Shown: positions 42,569 to 52,375 of the stretch, piece by piece
How positions within the stretch are numbered: the stretch's first letter is position 1
Layout: each line of letters begins with the position of its first letter
Assembly (NCBI GenBank): GCA_013816805.1
Contig: JACDDS010000010.1
Coordinates: 89,020 to 153,019 of the forward strand
Length of the DNA stretch: 64,000 bases
Direction: 5' to 3'
Origin: Chitinophagales bacterium
GTDB lineage: Bacteria > Bacteroidota > Bacteroidia > Chitinophagales > UBA10324
The notes under the pieces: model-generated
The model's database searches: none
Seen by the model: the letters and a program-made list of their open reading frames with translations, nothing else
What the model was told of the DNA's origin: nothing
Program-made: the position numbers and the translations under genes

Positions 42569-44881
42569 TTAATTTTTCATCCACTTTACATTCCGGGTAG
42601 TTCCTGTCTCGTCTGTTATACTGAAAATATACATTCCCTTGTTCCATTGCTGAACCTCTAACGTAAAAGCTTTAGAGCCTGGTACCACTGCTGAGTGCAC
42701 TATATGACCAACCATATCAGAAATATTTATGTTAACAGTGCCTTTGTAATCTATCAGGTTCGCAGTAATACTGCTCGTTGCAGGATTAGGATAAACAAAT
42801 AATTTATGGTTTCCTGTGCTGTTACCTATTGTCGATTCAGCATTCTTCCGACCCACTATATTAACTGTATAATCTTCCACTTCACCACGACTAAATATTT
42901 CACATGGCGTTGCAAAAGTTTGATATTTCATAGAAACTCTCATGCGTGTGGGTCCAAGCGTAGCTGTAACAGGTATGCCAATGTTATGAGTTTCCCACCC
43001 GATCTGGCTTGACTTGTAGCTTACCACCTTTTCACCTGCATCATCAAAATCCCCATCGTGGTTGTAATCGATCCATACATCCCATCCTTCTGTGAATGTG
43101 CCACCGGCCATACCGGCGCTTAAAGTAATATCATTACTTGAACCTAAAGCAAGATCAGCACTTAAATAAGTGTAATCTGCATATCCGTTATCACTTTCAG
43201 ACTGGCTTGAAATTCCATTTAACAGCACGATATCGATCCATTCTTTAGTAGCACTCTGTCCTTTTGAAGCGCAGTAACCCGTTCCCAAGGTAACGAACTG
43301 CTGGTTAGCAGAAAATCCCGTTGGCCCGCTGTTACAAACTGCTTCCACTTGAACGTCGTAGTTGGTGCCGGGAAATAATCCCGTGATAGTATATTGTGTC
43401 TGATCGGTAGATATTTGAGTCCACTGGGATGTAGTGCTCGTTTTATACCTAACGTGGTAGACAATTGCATTGTCTACAGTATCCCAGGTAATGGTGCTGC
43501 CATCCTGTGTAATATTGGTGACTGCTATATTAACAGGGACTGAACAAGATGCGTTGCCGGTATTATCAAGATAATGAACGGTAATGGAACTCACAGAACC
43601 TATCACAAATAAGCTATGATCAGTTCCGGTAACAAGGCTTACGCCCTTATTTCCGTCAGAAATAGTATCAATAAGAGCTGTCCACTCAAGGGTACCATTA
43701 GGCTTATATTTCACAGTTACCATCTGCTCCGCTCCTAAATTGGACCCACCCGGAAAAGGACCGCCGAGACCAGTAATGAAAATATTGTTACTGCTGTCCA
43801 CCACCATTCTTGATGGGAATTCATCATTATTGCTGGTTTTATCATATCGCTTCATCCATTTTAATGTTCCTTTCAAGTTAAACTTTGCAGTAATCCAGTC
43901 TACGTAAAACGATATGCCTCCTACAGATTGGTTGCCATCTCCAATAACGATTAAGTTTTGGTCGGGTGTAAATTCAATTTGAGTAGGAATTTCTCCTCCC
44001 TGAAAATCATATGCTTTCACAAAAATTAAAACGCCGTTTTTATCGTATTTGTAGATACCAAAATCATTGGTAGTATTAGGTCCTACGGCATTGTAAATAT
44101 CGGTGATCACATAGGCTTTGTGCGTATTGTCGAAAGCAATATCCTGTCCGCCATCGCCTGCAGCCACGGCAATCCACTTTGAATTTCCGTCAGTATCCAA
44201 TACCCACGTGCTTGCATTTGCGTTGGCATAAAGTGTGTGTCCTTCTAGGCCTAAAAATTTATCTTTTAAGCGGATATTGGACACATAAAAGAAGGAACTG
44301 TTGTTATTAAAAGACTGCACTTTTGTCCATAGTACAATTCCTGCAGAAGAAACCTTTACGGCTACAAAACCCGAAGTACCATTTATATTACCACCGGAAC
44401 CGATATATACATTGCCGGAACCATCCATTTGGGCCGTTACTTTTGTGCGGTTGGCACTGTTATTAAAGAAAGTGAAAGTTCCATTTACATCAGTTTCATA
44501 AAGGAAATTGCCACTTGGATCATACTTAATAACAACGAGAGCCACTGCGAACGGACCTTCCTCGAGAGATGAATACTGATACCCTACAATGACAGGATTT
44601 CCCTGGGGATCGACAAATACGCGAACGGCATTTTGGCCATTAGATAGATTACTGGAAGCTCTTGTAATTTCCCATTGAAAATTACCAAAGCGGTCACGCT
44701 TGGTCATGTGAATAAGGCCGTCACCGGAACCAAGAGCATAACTATTATTTGAAGTATCGCGGTCTATCCAGATGCCGCTTGCGGTGCTGGTTCTAAGCCA
44801 GTCAATGGAGACGCCTGCCATTGAATTGCTGAATGTAAATACTAAAATAGAAATTAGAGTGATTAAATTTTTCATTGGCAT
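42569..44881 (-). CDS. large secreted protein with beta-propeller, Fn3, GEVED and T9SS sorting domains
   Basis: 770 residues. A signal peptide (MKNLITLISILVFTFSNSMAG) is followed by SBBP-like propeller repeats (about 25-430), where units such as GFVAVKVSSAGIVLWTKVQSF and DFGIYKYDKNGVLIFVKAYDF recur. A fibronectin type III domain follows (CSVPVNIAVTNITQDGSTITWDTVDNAIVYHVRYK ... SGPTGFSANQQFVT), then a GEVED module (WDVWIDYNHDGDFDDAGEKVVSYKS, Asp-rich calcium-like loop, and FSRGEVEDYTVNI). The T9SS sorting domain ends it (VYPNPATSSITANL, KGMYIFSITDETG). It is exported across both membranes; the ligand is unknown. Confidence 0.9.
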   Translation of the reverse strand: MPMKNLITLISILVFTFSNSMAGVSIDWLRTSTASGIWIDRDTSNNSYALGSGDGLIHMTKRDRFGNFQWEITRASSNLSNGQNAVRVFVDPQGNPVIVGYQYSSLEEGPFAVALVVIKYDPSGNFLYETDVNGTFTFFNNSANRTKVTAQMDGSGNVYIGSGGNINGTSGFVAVKVSSAGIVLWTKVQSFNNNSSFFYVSNIRLKDKFLGLEGHTLYANANASTWVLDTDGNSKWIAVAAGDGGQDIAFDNTHKAYVITDIYNAVGPNTTNDFGIYKYDKNGVLIFVKAYDFQGGEIPTQIEFTPDQNLIVIGDGNQSVGGISFYVDWITAKFNLKGTLKWMKRYDKTSNNDEFPSRMVVDSSNNIFITGLGGPFPGGSNLGAEQMVTVKYKPNGTLEWTALIDTISDGNKGVSLVTGTDHSLFVIGSVSSITVHYLDNTGNASCSVPVNIAVTNITQDGSTITWDTVDNAIVYHVRYKTSTTSQWTQISTDQTQYTITGLFPGTNYDVQVEAVCNSGPTGFSANQQFVTLGTGYCASKGQSATKEWIDIVLLNGISSQSESDNGYADYTYLSADLALGSSNDITLSAGMAGGTFTEGWDVWIDYNHDGDFDDAGEKVVSYKSSQIGWETHNIGIPVTATLGPTRMRVSMKYQTFATPCEIFSRGEVEDYTVNIVGRKNAESTIGNSTGNHKLFVYPNPATSSITANLIDYKGTVNINISDMVGHIVHSAVVPGSKAFTLEVQQWNKGMYIFSITDETGTTRNVKWMKN

Positions 44882-45103
44882 TATGGATTATGGTTAACAA
44901 TCATAGAAGAAATTTCCGTTAAAAAGAATGGCGAAAATATCTTAGGTATAGCCGCGGGAAAAATGTTTATGTATGAACGGGAATAAATGATGAATGAATG
45001 AGATAGAGTATCTATTATACGTGCGAAACTTTTTCAACACCTGACTTAAATTATTTCTACATTGGTTAAGGCGACATTAAGGTTATCTTCATACACCCGC
45101 ATC

Positions 45104-45133
45104 TTGCAGAATCATTCATTTCGCTTTACATTT
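45104..45133 (+). promoter_or_regulatory. Bacteroidota-type promoter of the E2 gene
   Basis: TTG (45104-45106), a 19-nt spacer and TACATTTG (45126-45133) fit TTG-N17-23-TAnnTTTG exactly. The start would be near 45140, 20 nt before the ATG. Confidence 0.65.
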
Positions 45134-45159
45134 GACCGCTGTTCAAAATAGCACAAACA

Positions 45160-46449
45160 ATGGCTGAAGTAGACCTGATTATGCCGAAAATGGGAGAAAG
45201 TATTATGGAAGCCACGATTTTAAAATGGTTAAAAAAGGAGGGTGATTCAGTTGCAATAGATGAACCCATATTGGAAATTGCTACCGATAAAGTAGATTCC
45301 GAGGTGCCATCTACGCATTCCGGTACCATTTCAAAGATTCTATACCAGATTAATGATGTAATACCTGTCGGTAAAACAATTGCAATTATACAGACAGAAG
45401 GAAATATGGCAGTTAAACCTGTAGTTGCTGATTCTCGAATCCAACAAATTTCAGATCCGGAAATTAAGGTTCCTTTTGTTCCTAAACCAGAAATAAGGCC
45501 AGTTGTAACAGAGGCAAGGTTCTACTCTCCGCTGGTTTTAAATATAGCCCGCAGTGAAGGAATTGCAATGAATGAGCTGGAAGCCATTCCGGGTACCGGA
45601 GAAGGTGGCCGTGTGACGAAAAAAGATATTTTAAATTTTGTAAAAAGCCGGGGCCAGGAGGAAGAAGAAACCAAACAAGAATCACCTCCCGTAAAACTTC
45701 CTGATGAAACCTTTAAAGGACCAGCGGTTTCAACCAGTGGCAATACGGAGATTATTGAAATGGACAGAATGCGCAGGCTGATAGCCGATCATATGGTAAT
45801 GAGCAAGCGCACATCACCCCATGTAACCTCTTTTGTAGAAGCAGATGTTACTCATCTTGTATTGTGGAGAGAAAGGATTAAGAATGCTTTTGAGAAACGG
45901 GAAGGGGAAAAGATCACCTTTACCCCCCTGTTTATTGAGGCAATAGTTAAGGCAATTAAGGAATTTCCAATGGTAAATGCCTCAGTTGATGGCACAAAAA
46001 TGATCCGTAAAAAAGATATCAATATAGGCATGGCAGCAGCTACGCCTTCAGGAAATTTAATTGTGCCCGTAATAAAGAATGCTGATACAAAAAATTTAGT
46101 TGGCCTTACAAAAGAAGTTAATGATCTCGCCCGCCGTGCACGAAATGCTCAGCTGAAGCCGCATGAAATAGAAGGCGGAACTTTTACCATTACCAATGTG
46201 GGTACCTTTGGAAATGTTATGGGTACTCCAATTATTAATCAGCCGCAGGTAGCAATTATAGCTACAGGTGCAATAAAAAAGAAACCAGCGGTTCTTGAAA
46301 CAGAAGAAGGAGATGTGATTGCAATCAGGCACATGATGTTCCTCTCTCTTTCTTATGATCACCGTATCGTGGATGGGGCACTCGGAGGGTCCTTTCTTCG
46401 AAAAGTAGCAGATTACTTAGAACAGTTCAATCCTAAAAGGGAATATTAA
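45160..46449 (+). CDS. dihydrolipoamide acyltransferase (2-oxo acid dehydrogenase E2)
   Basis: 429 residues with one lipoyl domain (residues 1-80; lipoyl Lys in ATDKVDSEV), a peripheral-subunit-binding domain (YSPLVLNIARSEGIAMNELEAIPGTGEGGRVTKKDILNFV, about 120-165), and the CoA-dependent acyltransferase domain from about 200. Its catalytic His-Asp are in SYDHRIVDGALGG. A single lipoyl domain and the sequence MAEVDLIMPKMGESIMEATILKW are typical of Bacteroidota E2s annotated for branched-chain or general 2-oxo acids, so BCKDH E2 is likely but pyruvate/2-oxoglutarate E2 cannot be excluded. E1 and E3 are not adjacent. A good promoter lies upstream. Confidence 0.92.
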   Translation: MAEVDLIMPKMGESIMEATILKWLKKEGDSVAIDEPILEIATDKVDSEVPSTHSGTISKILYQINDVIPVGKTIAIIQTEGNMAVKPVVADSRIQQISDPEIKVPFVPKPEIRPVVTEARFYSPLVLNIARSEGIAMNELEAIPGTGEGGRVTKKDILNFVKSRGQEEEETKQESPPVKLPDETFKGPAVSTSGNTEIIEMDRMRRLIADHMVMSKRTSPHVTSFVEADVTHLVLWRERIKNAFEKREGEKITFTPLFIEAIVKAIKEFPMVNASVDGTKMIRKKDINIGMAAATPSGNLIVPVIKNADTKNLVGLTKEVNDLARRARNAQLKPHEIEGGTFTITNVGTFGNVMGTPIINQPQVAIIATGAIKKKPAVLETEEGDVIAIRHMMFLSLSYDHRIVDGALGGSFLRKVADYLEQFNPKREY

Positions 46450-46545
46450 TATAGAGAACATAATTACTTGCACCTTTTCTAAACTCGTATTAGAAATTAA
46501 AATTTCAAAACCCTAAATCTGAAACCTTAAACTTCAAATTCTTCC

Positions 46546-46989
46546 ATGCAACAATTTTATCTTCCTATTAAAGATTTTCATTCCTATTGGAGATGGCTGG
46601 TCCTGGCTTTAGCTGTAATTGTTATAATTAAATACCTTATTGGCTGGTTGAATAAAGGGAAATTTTCACTTGCAGATGATCGCCTTGGCTTATTTTATAT
46701 GATAAGCATGGACGTACAATTATTGATCGGACTGCTTCTTTATTTTTTTTTAAGCCCCATCACTCAGAGTGCTATTCAATTCGGAGGTTATCAAATGGAG
46801 GACGACAATGTTAGGTTTTATGCTATTGAGCATCCGGCAGCTATGGTACTGGCCGTAGTATTTGCTCACGTAGGGAGGGTATTATCAAAGAAGGGCATTA
46901 ACGATAATGTTAGATTTAAACGGGGAACCATCCTGTTTGCGATTTCGCTTATTATTATGCTTGCAATGATTCCCTGGACTAATCGTTGA
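46546..46989 (+). CDS. four-helix membrane protein (cytochrome-b-like family)
   Basis: 147 residues with four membrane segments: WRWLVLALAVIVIIKYLIGWL, LFYMISMDVQLLIGLLLYFFL, FYAIEHPAAMVLAVVFAHVGRVL and TILFAISLIIMLAMIP. HSYWRWLVL near the N-terminus and RFYAIEHPAAMV before helix three match a family that is common in Bacteroidota and sometimes labelled cytochrome B. Conserved His in HSYWRW and EHP could coordinate haem, but no c-type motif exists. It follows the E2 gene by 96 nt. Confidence 0.78.
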   Translation: MQQFYLPIKDFHSYWRWLVLALAVIVIIKYLIGWLNKGKFSLADDRLGLFYMISMDVQLLIGLLLYFFLSPITQSAIQFGGYQMEDDNVRFYAIEHPAAMVLAVVFAHVGRVLSKKGINDNVRFKRGTILFAISLIIMLAMIPWTNR

Positions 46990-47029
46990 GGTAACATTAA
47001 CCACGCAGCAAGTTTCTGGGCTAATAAAG

Positions 47030-49147
47030 TTAATTATACAGCTCCCTTATTCCCATATTCCAGAACATAAATGACCAGATGTCAGTCTGCTCATCTATTG
47101 TTTTAGACAGTGGTTTTCCTGCTCCATGACCTGCCTGCTTATCAATACGTATCAATACCGGATTATTTCCTGATTGTGCTTCCTGCAGACGCGCGGCAAA
47201 CTTAAAAGAGTGTCCGGGCACTACCCTGTCGTCATGGTCAGCGGTTGTAATAAGAGTTGGAGGATAATTCACTCCATTTTTAATATTATGGTAGGGCGAA
47301 TATCCGTACAGGTATTTAAAATATTTAGCACTATCACTAGATCCATAATCATTAACCCACCCCCATCCTACTGTGAATTTTTGAAAGCGCAACATATCCA
47401 TAACCCCGACCGCCGGGAAACAGACACCAAAGAGATCGGGTCTTTGCGTTTCACAGGCGCCGACTAATAATCCGCCATTGCTTCTGCCCATTATGGCAAG
47501 CTTTGATTTTGTAGTGTAATTGTTTTTTTTAAGATATTCTGCAGCTGCAATAAAGTCATCGAAAACATTCTGCTTATTTAATAGTTTTCCGGCATCATGC
47601 CATTTATCACCATACTCTCCTCCGCCACGTAAATTAGCAACAGCGAAAATTCCACCATTTTCTAATAAAATGTAATTCGATATGCTGAAGGCTGGAGTGC
47701 TGCTTACATCAAATCCACCATATCCGTACAAAAGCGTAAGATGCGAGCCATCTTGTTTCAGGTCCTTTTTATGTGTTAAGAACATGGGAATTTTAGTTCC
47801 ATCTTTACTGTAGTAAAACACTTGCTCAGTTATGTAATCCTCAGTATTTACTTTCAAATCACTCTTTTTAAATATTTCCGATTTACCTGATGCTATGCTG
47901 TACCGGAAAACAGTATTTGGCATGGTGTAAGAAGTAAAATCATAGAAAACTTCCTTATCTTCCCGTAATCCGCTAAATCCTGTTGCGGTACCCAAGCCCG
48001 GCATTTTAATTTCATTGTCCAATTTCCCTTCGTAAGTGTACTGATATACATGCGTTATGGCATCTTTTAAATAACCGCCAAACAGTTTGCCTCCTGCTGT
48101 GGCATAAAAAGAGGCACGTTCTGGTTTTTCAGCAATAATTTCTTTCCAATTTTTTTTATCCGGACTTTCAGGATCTACAAGAACTACATGATAGTTTTCG
48201 GCTCCATCATTTGTCTGAACTAAAAATTTCCCGTTCACATCATCCAAAATGCCGTAATTTTTTGAAAATCCTTTAAAGAGCAGGCGAAAATCTAGTTCAT
48301 CTTTTGAAAGATCTTTATACCATAATTCAGAACCATCTGTTCCTTCTGAGATATAAATTATAAGAAATTGCTCATCCTCTGTAGTGGCAGCACTGATATA
48401 GCGTAAAGGGTGCTCCTTATCCTGATAAATAAGCCGATCAGCAGACTGTGGCTGTCCCATCTTATGATAGAAAACTTTTTGATATTCATTTTTTGCCAGA
48501 AGCTCAGTACCTCCCGAAGGAGCGTCGTAGCCACTATAATAAAAGCCATTTCCCTGCCATGCCGCCCCTCCAAACTTCAGCCATTTTAGGGAGTCACCTG
48601 TATTCTTCCCGGAAGCTACATCCAGCACATAGGTTGTTTCCCAATCTGAACCTGCCCGGTTTACATGATATGTGCAGTAGCGATGATTCTTAGAAAAAGC
48701 ATCTATAGTAGTGGTGGCTGTTCCTTCCTTGGATAATTTATTGGGATCCAGAAATATGGTTTCCTTTTTTGTTACTTCATTCTGCATGATAACCTGCGAC
48801 TGATTCCGTAAGCCATCGTTGTAATTATAAAAAATGTTTTCTCCGTTTATGAATGCGGCTGAGTATTTGGGAAAATTGTAAATCTCAGTTAATCTTTTTC
48901 TGATTTTCTCACGAAAAGGAATGCTTTTCAGGTAATTAAATGTGACCGTATTTTCTGAATCCACCCATGCTATTACATCGGCAGCTGTATCGTTTTCCAG
49001 CCAGCGGTAAGGATCTGCAACGGTGGTTCCAAAGTAATGGTCTAGCTGGTCTCCTTTTTTCGAGATTGGATATTTCACAACCTGTGCATCTGCAAATAAT
49101 ATTCCCGCTACTAACAGCGTAAATAACAGAGCTATAATTTTAGTCAT
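47030..49147 (-). CDS. prolyl oligopeptidase family serine peptidase (S9)
   Basis: 705 residues. A signal peptide (MTKIIALLFTLLVAGILFADAQ) sends it to the periplasm. A beta-propeller N-terminal domain (about 60-430) begins at DPYRWLENDTAADVIAWVDSEN, the family start. The alpha/beta hydrolase C-terminal domain has the nucleophile Ser in MGRSNGGLLVGACETQRPDLFG, Asp in TADHDDRVVPGHSFKFAARLQ and His in KQAGHGAGK. It cuts short Pro-containing peptides after proline. It is a single gene with a promoter-like element upstream and converges on the 46546 gene with a 40-nt gap. Confidence 0.95.
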   Translation of the reverse strand: MTKIIALLFTLLVAGILFADAQVVKYPISKKGDQLDHYFGTTVADPYRWLENDTAADVIAWVDSENTVTFNYLKSIPFREKIRKRLTEIYNFPKYSAAFINGENIFYNYNDGLRNQSQVIMQNEVTKKETIFLDPNKLSKEGTATTTIDAFSKNHRYCTYHVNRAGSDWETTYVLDVASGKNTGDSLKWLKFGGAAWQGNGFYYSGYDAPSGGTELLAKNEYQKVFYHKMGQPQSADRLIYQDKEHPLRYISAATTEDEQFLIIYISEGTDGSELWYKDLSKDELDFRLLFKGFSKNYGILDDVNGKFLVQTNDGAENYHVVLVDPESPDKKNWKEIIAEKPERASFYATAGGKLFGGYLKDAITHVYQYTYEGKLDNEIKMPGLGTATGFSGLREDKEVFYDFTSYTMPNTVFRYSIASGKSEIFKKSDLKVNTEDYITEQVFYYSKDGTKIPMFLTHKKDLKQDGSHLTLLYGYGGFDVSSTPAFSISNYILLENGGIFAVANLRGGGEYGDKWHDAGKLLNKQNVFDDFIAAAEYLKKNNYTTKSKLAIMGRSNGGLLVGACETQRPDLFGVCFPAVGVMDMLRFQKFTVGWGWVNDYGSSDSAKYFKYLYGYSPYHNIKNGVNYPPTLITTADHDDRVVPGHSFKFAARLQEAQSGNNPVLIRIDKQAGHGAGKPLSKTIDEQTDIWSFMFWNMGIRELYN

Positions 49148-49168
49148 ATATTGAATGTATTGATCTTA

Positions 49169-49201
49169 CAAAGATAAATTTTGAAATGAATAGATTGACA
49201 A
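49169..49201 (-). promoter_or_regulatory. promoter-like element of the S9 peptidase gene
   Basis: On the minus strand, TTG (49201-49199), 22-nt spacer, and TATCTTTG (49176-49169) match the consensus pattern within its spacing range. A start near 49161 would give a 14-nt leader. Confidence 0.5.
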
Positions 49202-49259
49202 CCCTGTTCCCGAAGGATAAAGCAGTAGCCAGAAATCAATTAGCGTGTACCTTTAAGGG

Positions 49260-50483
49260 ATGAATGAGTCACTATTTAATTCTCAACGGGATATACTTAT
49301 TTCCTGTGCTCCTTTCATATCTCCATACTTAAAAAGTGAAATAATTTCACTCGGATTCGAAATAAAAGAAGAAGCGCATACTCATCTTATTGTTGAGGGA
49401 AATTTTCGGGATACCATTCGGTTAAATATTCATTTAAGAACAGCAAACCGGATATATCTTTTAATAGAAAAATTTGCTGCTCCTACTATAGACCATTTAT
49501 ATACCGAGATAAAAAAAATTGGCTGGGAAGAAATATTGCCTGAAGATGGCTATTTCAGCGTGCATTCAGTAGTGGAACATCCGGAGGTGGAGAACACAAT
49601 GTTCTTAAATATGAAAGTGAAAGATGCCATTGCAGATCGCTTTCAGGAAGTAATTAAAAAACGACCTGATTCAGGGGCTGAAAAAAACAGATCGGTGATC
49701 TTTATTTTCTGGAAAGATAATGAAGCAATGATTTACCTCGATACATCCGGTGAACCATTAACCCGGCATGGATATCGAAAGCTTGCTTCAAAAGCTCCAT
49801 TACAAGAATCCCTTGCTGCTGCGCTTGTACTATCCAGCCGCTGGAACCGGGAATCAAGTTTTATTAACCCAATGTGCGGTGGAGGTACTTTAGCTATTGA
49901 AGCCGCACTGCTTGCAGTCAATAAGCCTCCAGGGCTAATGAGAACCAATTATGGTTTTATGCATGTAAAAAATTATGATCTATCTGTTTTTAATGATGTT
50001 GTTAAAGATGCTGAGGAAAAAATTAAAAAAAACACGCAGGTAGAAATTATAGCAACAGACCGCGATGAAAGAGCTCTGTATGCCGCCCGGTTAAATGCAA
50101 AAAATGCAGGTGTAGAAGAATTTATCCGTTTTATTAAGTGTGATTTTATGACTACCCCGGTAGGGGGAAATAGCGGTGTGGTAATCTTTAATCCCCCTTA
50201 TGGAGAGCGCCTCGGTGCAGTCGCAAAGCTGGAAAATACATATGCAGAGATTGGTGATTTTTTTAAAAAAAGATGCAAAGGATATTGGGGATATTTACTG
50301 ACAGCGAATATGGATCTCGCAAAAAAAATTGGCCTGAAAGCAAAAAGAAAAATTGATTTCTACAATGGCCAGATTAAGTGCAAATTTCTCGAATTTGAAC
50401 TTTATGAAGGTTCCAGAAAAATAAGTAAATCCCGGAACCACGATCCCTCTTCCGTTGTTGAGCGAAACAATGAAGAGATTTAA
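49260..50483 (+). CDS. THUMP-domain class I SAM-dependent RNA methyltransferase (RlmL/TrmN-like)
   Basis: 407 residues. The N-terminal ~150 residues contain a THUMP-like RNA-binding domain (EEAHTHLIVEGNFRDTIRLNIHLRTANRIYLLIEKFAA, GYFSVHSVVEHPEVENTMFLNMKVKDAIADRFQE). The C-terminal Rossmann methyltransferase has SFINPMCGGGTLAIEAALLA, EIIATDRDERALYAARLNAKNAGV and the catalytic VVIFNPPYGERLG. This family (putative N6-adenine/2-guanine-type RNA methylase) modifies rRNA or tRNA; which base is not decided by sequence. The tail after about 375 (NHDPSSVVERNNEEI) looks disordered. Confidence 0.92.
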   Translation: MNESLFNSQRDILISCAPFISPYLKSEIISLGFEIKEEAHTHLIVEGNFRDTIRLNIHLRTANRIYLLIEKFAAPTIDHLYTEIKKIGWEEILPEDGYFSVHSVVEHPEVENTMFLNMKVKDAIADRFQEVIKKRPDSGAEKNRSVIFIFWKDNEAMIYLDTSGEPLTRHGYRKLASKAPLQESLAAALVLSSRWNRESSFINPMCGGGTLAIEAALLAVNKPPGLMRTNYGFMHVKNYDLSVFNDVVKDAEEKIKKNTQVEIIATDRDERALYAARLNAKNAGVEEFIRFIKCDFMTTPVGGNSGVVIFNPPYGERLGAVAKLENTYAEIGDFFKKRCKGYWGYLLTANMDLAKKIGLKAKRKIDFYNGQIKCKFLEFELYEGSRKISKSRNHDPSSVVERNNEEI

Positions 50484-50598
50484 TCAAATTTTCGATTATT
50501 GGTTTATAATGAATTTCTTAAGCACAAGTGTATTACCAGGAGATGGTTTAAATGTCATAATTTTGCGGCATAATCTTTATGCAGCCTTCTATCGTATA

Positions 50599-50606
50599 TA
50601 ATTTTG
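50599..50606 (+). promoter_or_regulatory. possible -7 element for the PHM-like gene
   Basis: TAATTTTG fits TAnnTTTG 26 nt before the ATG. No TTG at the right distance. Confidence 0.35.
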
Positions 50607-50632
50607 TTTTTTAAAATTTGTATAGTTCCACA

Positions 50633-52285
50633 ATGAATAAGTTTAACTGTGTACTTGCCGTTCTGGCAGGCTTGTTTTTTATTAACCGGGCTAAGGCTCA
50701 AACTCCTGAATGGAAAGATGTGGCACCAATTTTTTACCATAATTGCGCCACCTGCCACCGTGAAGGAGAAATTGGTGATAAGATAGCACATTTCACATCC
50801 TACCAGTCTACCATCAATTCCAAGATTTCTGGTTATTTCTACTCTATCCCTATTGATGTGCAAACGGGTGTGATGCCTCCGTGGAAAGCTGATCCGCATT
50901 ACACCCAATTCCTGGACCAGCGCTTACTCAGTCCGGAAGACAAACAAAAGCTGATCGACTGGGTAAATGCAGATGGACCTGCCGGAGATACCACGCTTGC
51001 ACCACCTTCTCCTGTTTTTCCGAAGGGATCGCAATTAGGAATCCCTGACACTACGTTAAGCATGTCCCAGGCTTATGTGGTTCCCGGTGATGGAGGCGAT
51101 CATTATCAGTGCTTCGTTTTACCTACTAACTTTAATGGTGATAAAGCAATAAGCGCAATTGAGTTCCGGCCGGGAAATGCCACGGTTGTACACCACGTTT
51201 TTCTTTACTTGATAACCGACAGCACAGCAGTTGCTGCTGATAATGCCACACCTGAATATGGTTACCCTTCCTTTGGCGGTGCTGATTATGACACTTTTAA
51301 CGTTCATGCAAATTTTTTAACTCTGTATGGCCCGGGACTTACTCCAAGATTTTTTTCAGATAACAGTATTGTTAAGTTTCCCCCAAATTCCTTTTTGCTT
51401 ATTCAGATTCATTATGCACCTACCTTTGTTCAGCAAACTGACTCTTCTTCGGTAAATTTATTTTATGAAAAGAATGTGAATCCTGATTCATCAAGGATTT
51501 CATACGGTCACCGTATCGGGGAAAAATTTATTACAGAGCCGGGTTTCTATTTGCAGGCGAATCACGTTCTTACTTTTCATATAGATTATCCTGTTGATTC
51601 ACTTTCAGACAGCCTGGATCTTTCTTTATATGCCATTGCCCCTCACATGCACCTGTTAGGCAAGTCAATGAAGATATGGGCAACAACCGGTGAAAATGAT
51701 TCTATACCTCTTATTTATATTCCTAACTGGAGCTTTAACTGGCAAATGCTTTATAGTTTTCCTTTCATGATAAAGCTACCGGTGCATTCTCATCTTCATG
51801 CTGAAGCATCTTATGATAATACGGTAAATAATCCTTACAATCCGAATAGCCCGCCTGTAGGCGTTCACTATGGTGAGTCATCCCACGATGAGATGTTCAA
51901 ATTCTTTGTCCAGTATTTATATTATAAGCCGGGTGACGAAAATCTCATTATCGACAGCTGCTGGCTCTCTGAAAATTGCGGATATATTCTAAGTGATGGA
52001 AACTTGGGGAGTGTGGTTAAGTCGCCACAGTTTTATAATTTATCTCCTAACCCGGCAACAGATCAATCGGAGATCAGTTATTTTTTGCCGACGCAGCAAA
52101 ACGTATCATTATCCATATATAACCTGACCGGTCAGCTTGTCAAGGCGCCCATCAGCAACGAGGTTACAAATCCGGGTTTCCATAAAATGGATTTAAACCT
52201 GAATGATATTGCAACTGGAATGTATTTCTGTGTATTGCACGTGGGCTCGAAAATGCTTACTAAACAGTTAATTATTCAGCATTGA
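50633..52285 (+). CDS. T9SS-secreted haem/copper-monooxygenase-like protein
   Basis: 550 residues from ATG 50633 (a TTG five codons earlier is less likely). A signal peptide (VLAVLAGLFFINRAKAQ) is followed by a cytochrome-c-like segment FYHNCATCHREGEIG with a single CxxCH and downstream VMPPWKADPH (possible Met ligand). Then comes a double-domain fold resembling ascorbate-dependent copper monooxygenases (PHM/DBH): ATVVHHVFLYLI (HH), LLIQIHYAP (H), and IAPHMHLLGKSMKIWA (HMH), plus HLHAEASYDNT. These match the CuH and CuM ligand sets. The C-terminal T9SS sorting domain is clear (LSPNPATDQSEISYFL, DIATGMYFCVLHVG). The substrate is unknown. It would act outside the cell or at its surface. Confidence 0.85.
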   Translation: MNKFNCVLAVLAGLFFINRAKAQTPEWKDVAPIFYHNCATCHREGEIGDKIAHFTSYQSTINSKISGYFYSIPIDVQTGVMPPWKADPHYTQFLDQRLLSPEDKQKLIDWVNADGPAGDTTLAPPSPVFPKGSQLGIPDTTLSMSQAYVVPGDGGDHYQCFVLPTNFNGDKAISAIEFRPGNATVVHHVFLYLITDSTAVAADNATPEYGYPSFGGADYDTFNVHANFLTLYGPGLTPRFFSDNSIVKFPPNSFLLIQIHYAPTFVQQTDSSSVNLFYEKNVNPDSSRISYGHRIGEKFITEPGFYLQANHVLTFHIDYPVDSLSDSLDLSLYAIAPHMHLLGKSMKIWATTGENDSIPLIYIPNWSFNWQMLYSFPFMIKLPVHSHLHAEASYDNTVNNPYNPNSPPVGVHYGESSHDEMFKFFVQYLYYKPGDENLIIDSCWLSENCGYILSDGNLGSVVKSPQFYNLSPNPATDQSEISYFLPTQQNVSLSIYNLTGQLVKAPISNEVTNPGFHKMDLNLNDIATGMYFCVLHVGSKMLTKQLIIQH

Positions 52286-52304
52286 TTTTAGCTCTATAAC
52301 GTAG

Positions 52305-52337
52305 AAAAACCCGGCTTAGCAGTCGGGATTTTCTTTT
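52305..52337 (+). terminator. terminator after the PHM-like gene
   Basis: AAAACCCG (52306-52313) pairs with CGGG-A-TTTT (52324-52332) with a one-base bulge. A U-rich end follows. Confidence 0.55.
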
Positions 52338-52375
52338 ACATAAATTTATAAGCTGAATATCCTGATGCTGATATC

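Noticed and set aside
50555..50908. 117-codon minus-strand frame opposite the PHM-like gene start
   Set aside because: It overlaps the signal peptide and CxxCH region of the real gene and has no coding character.
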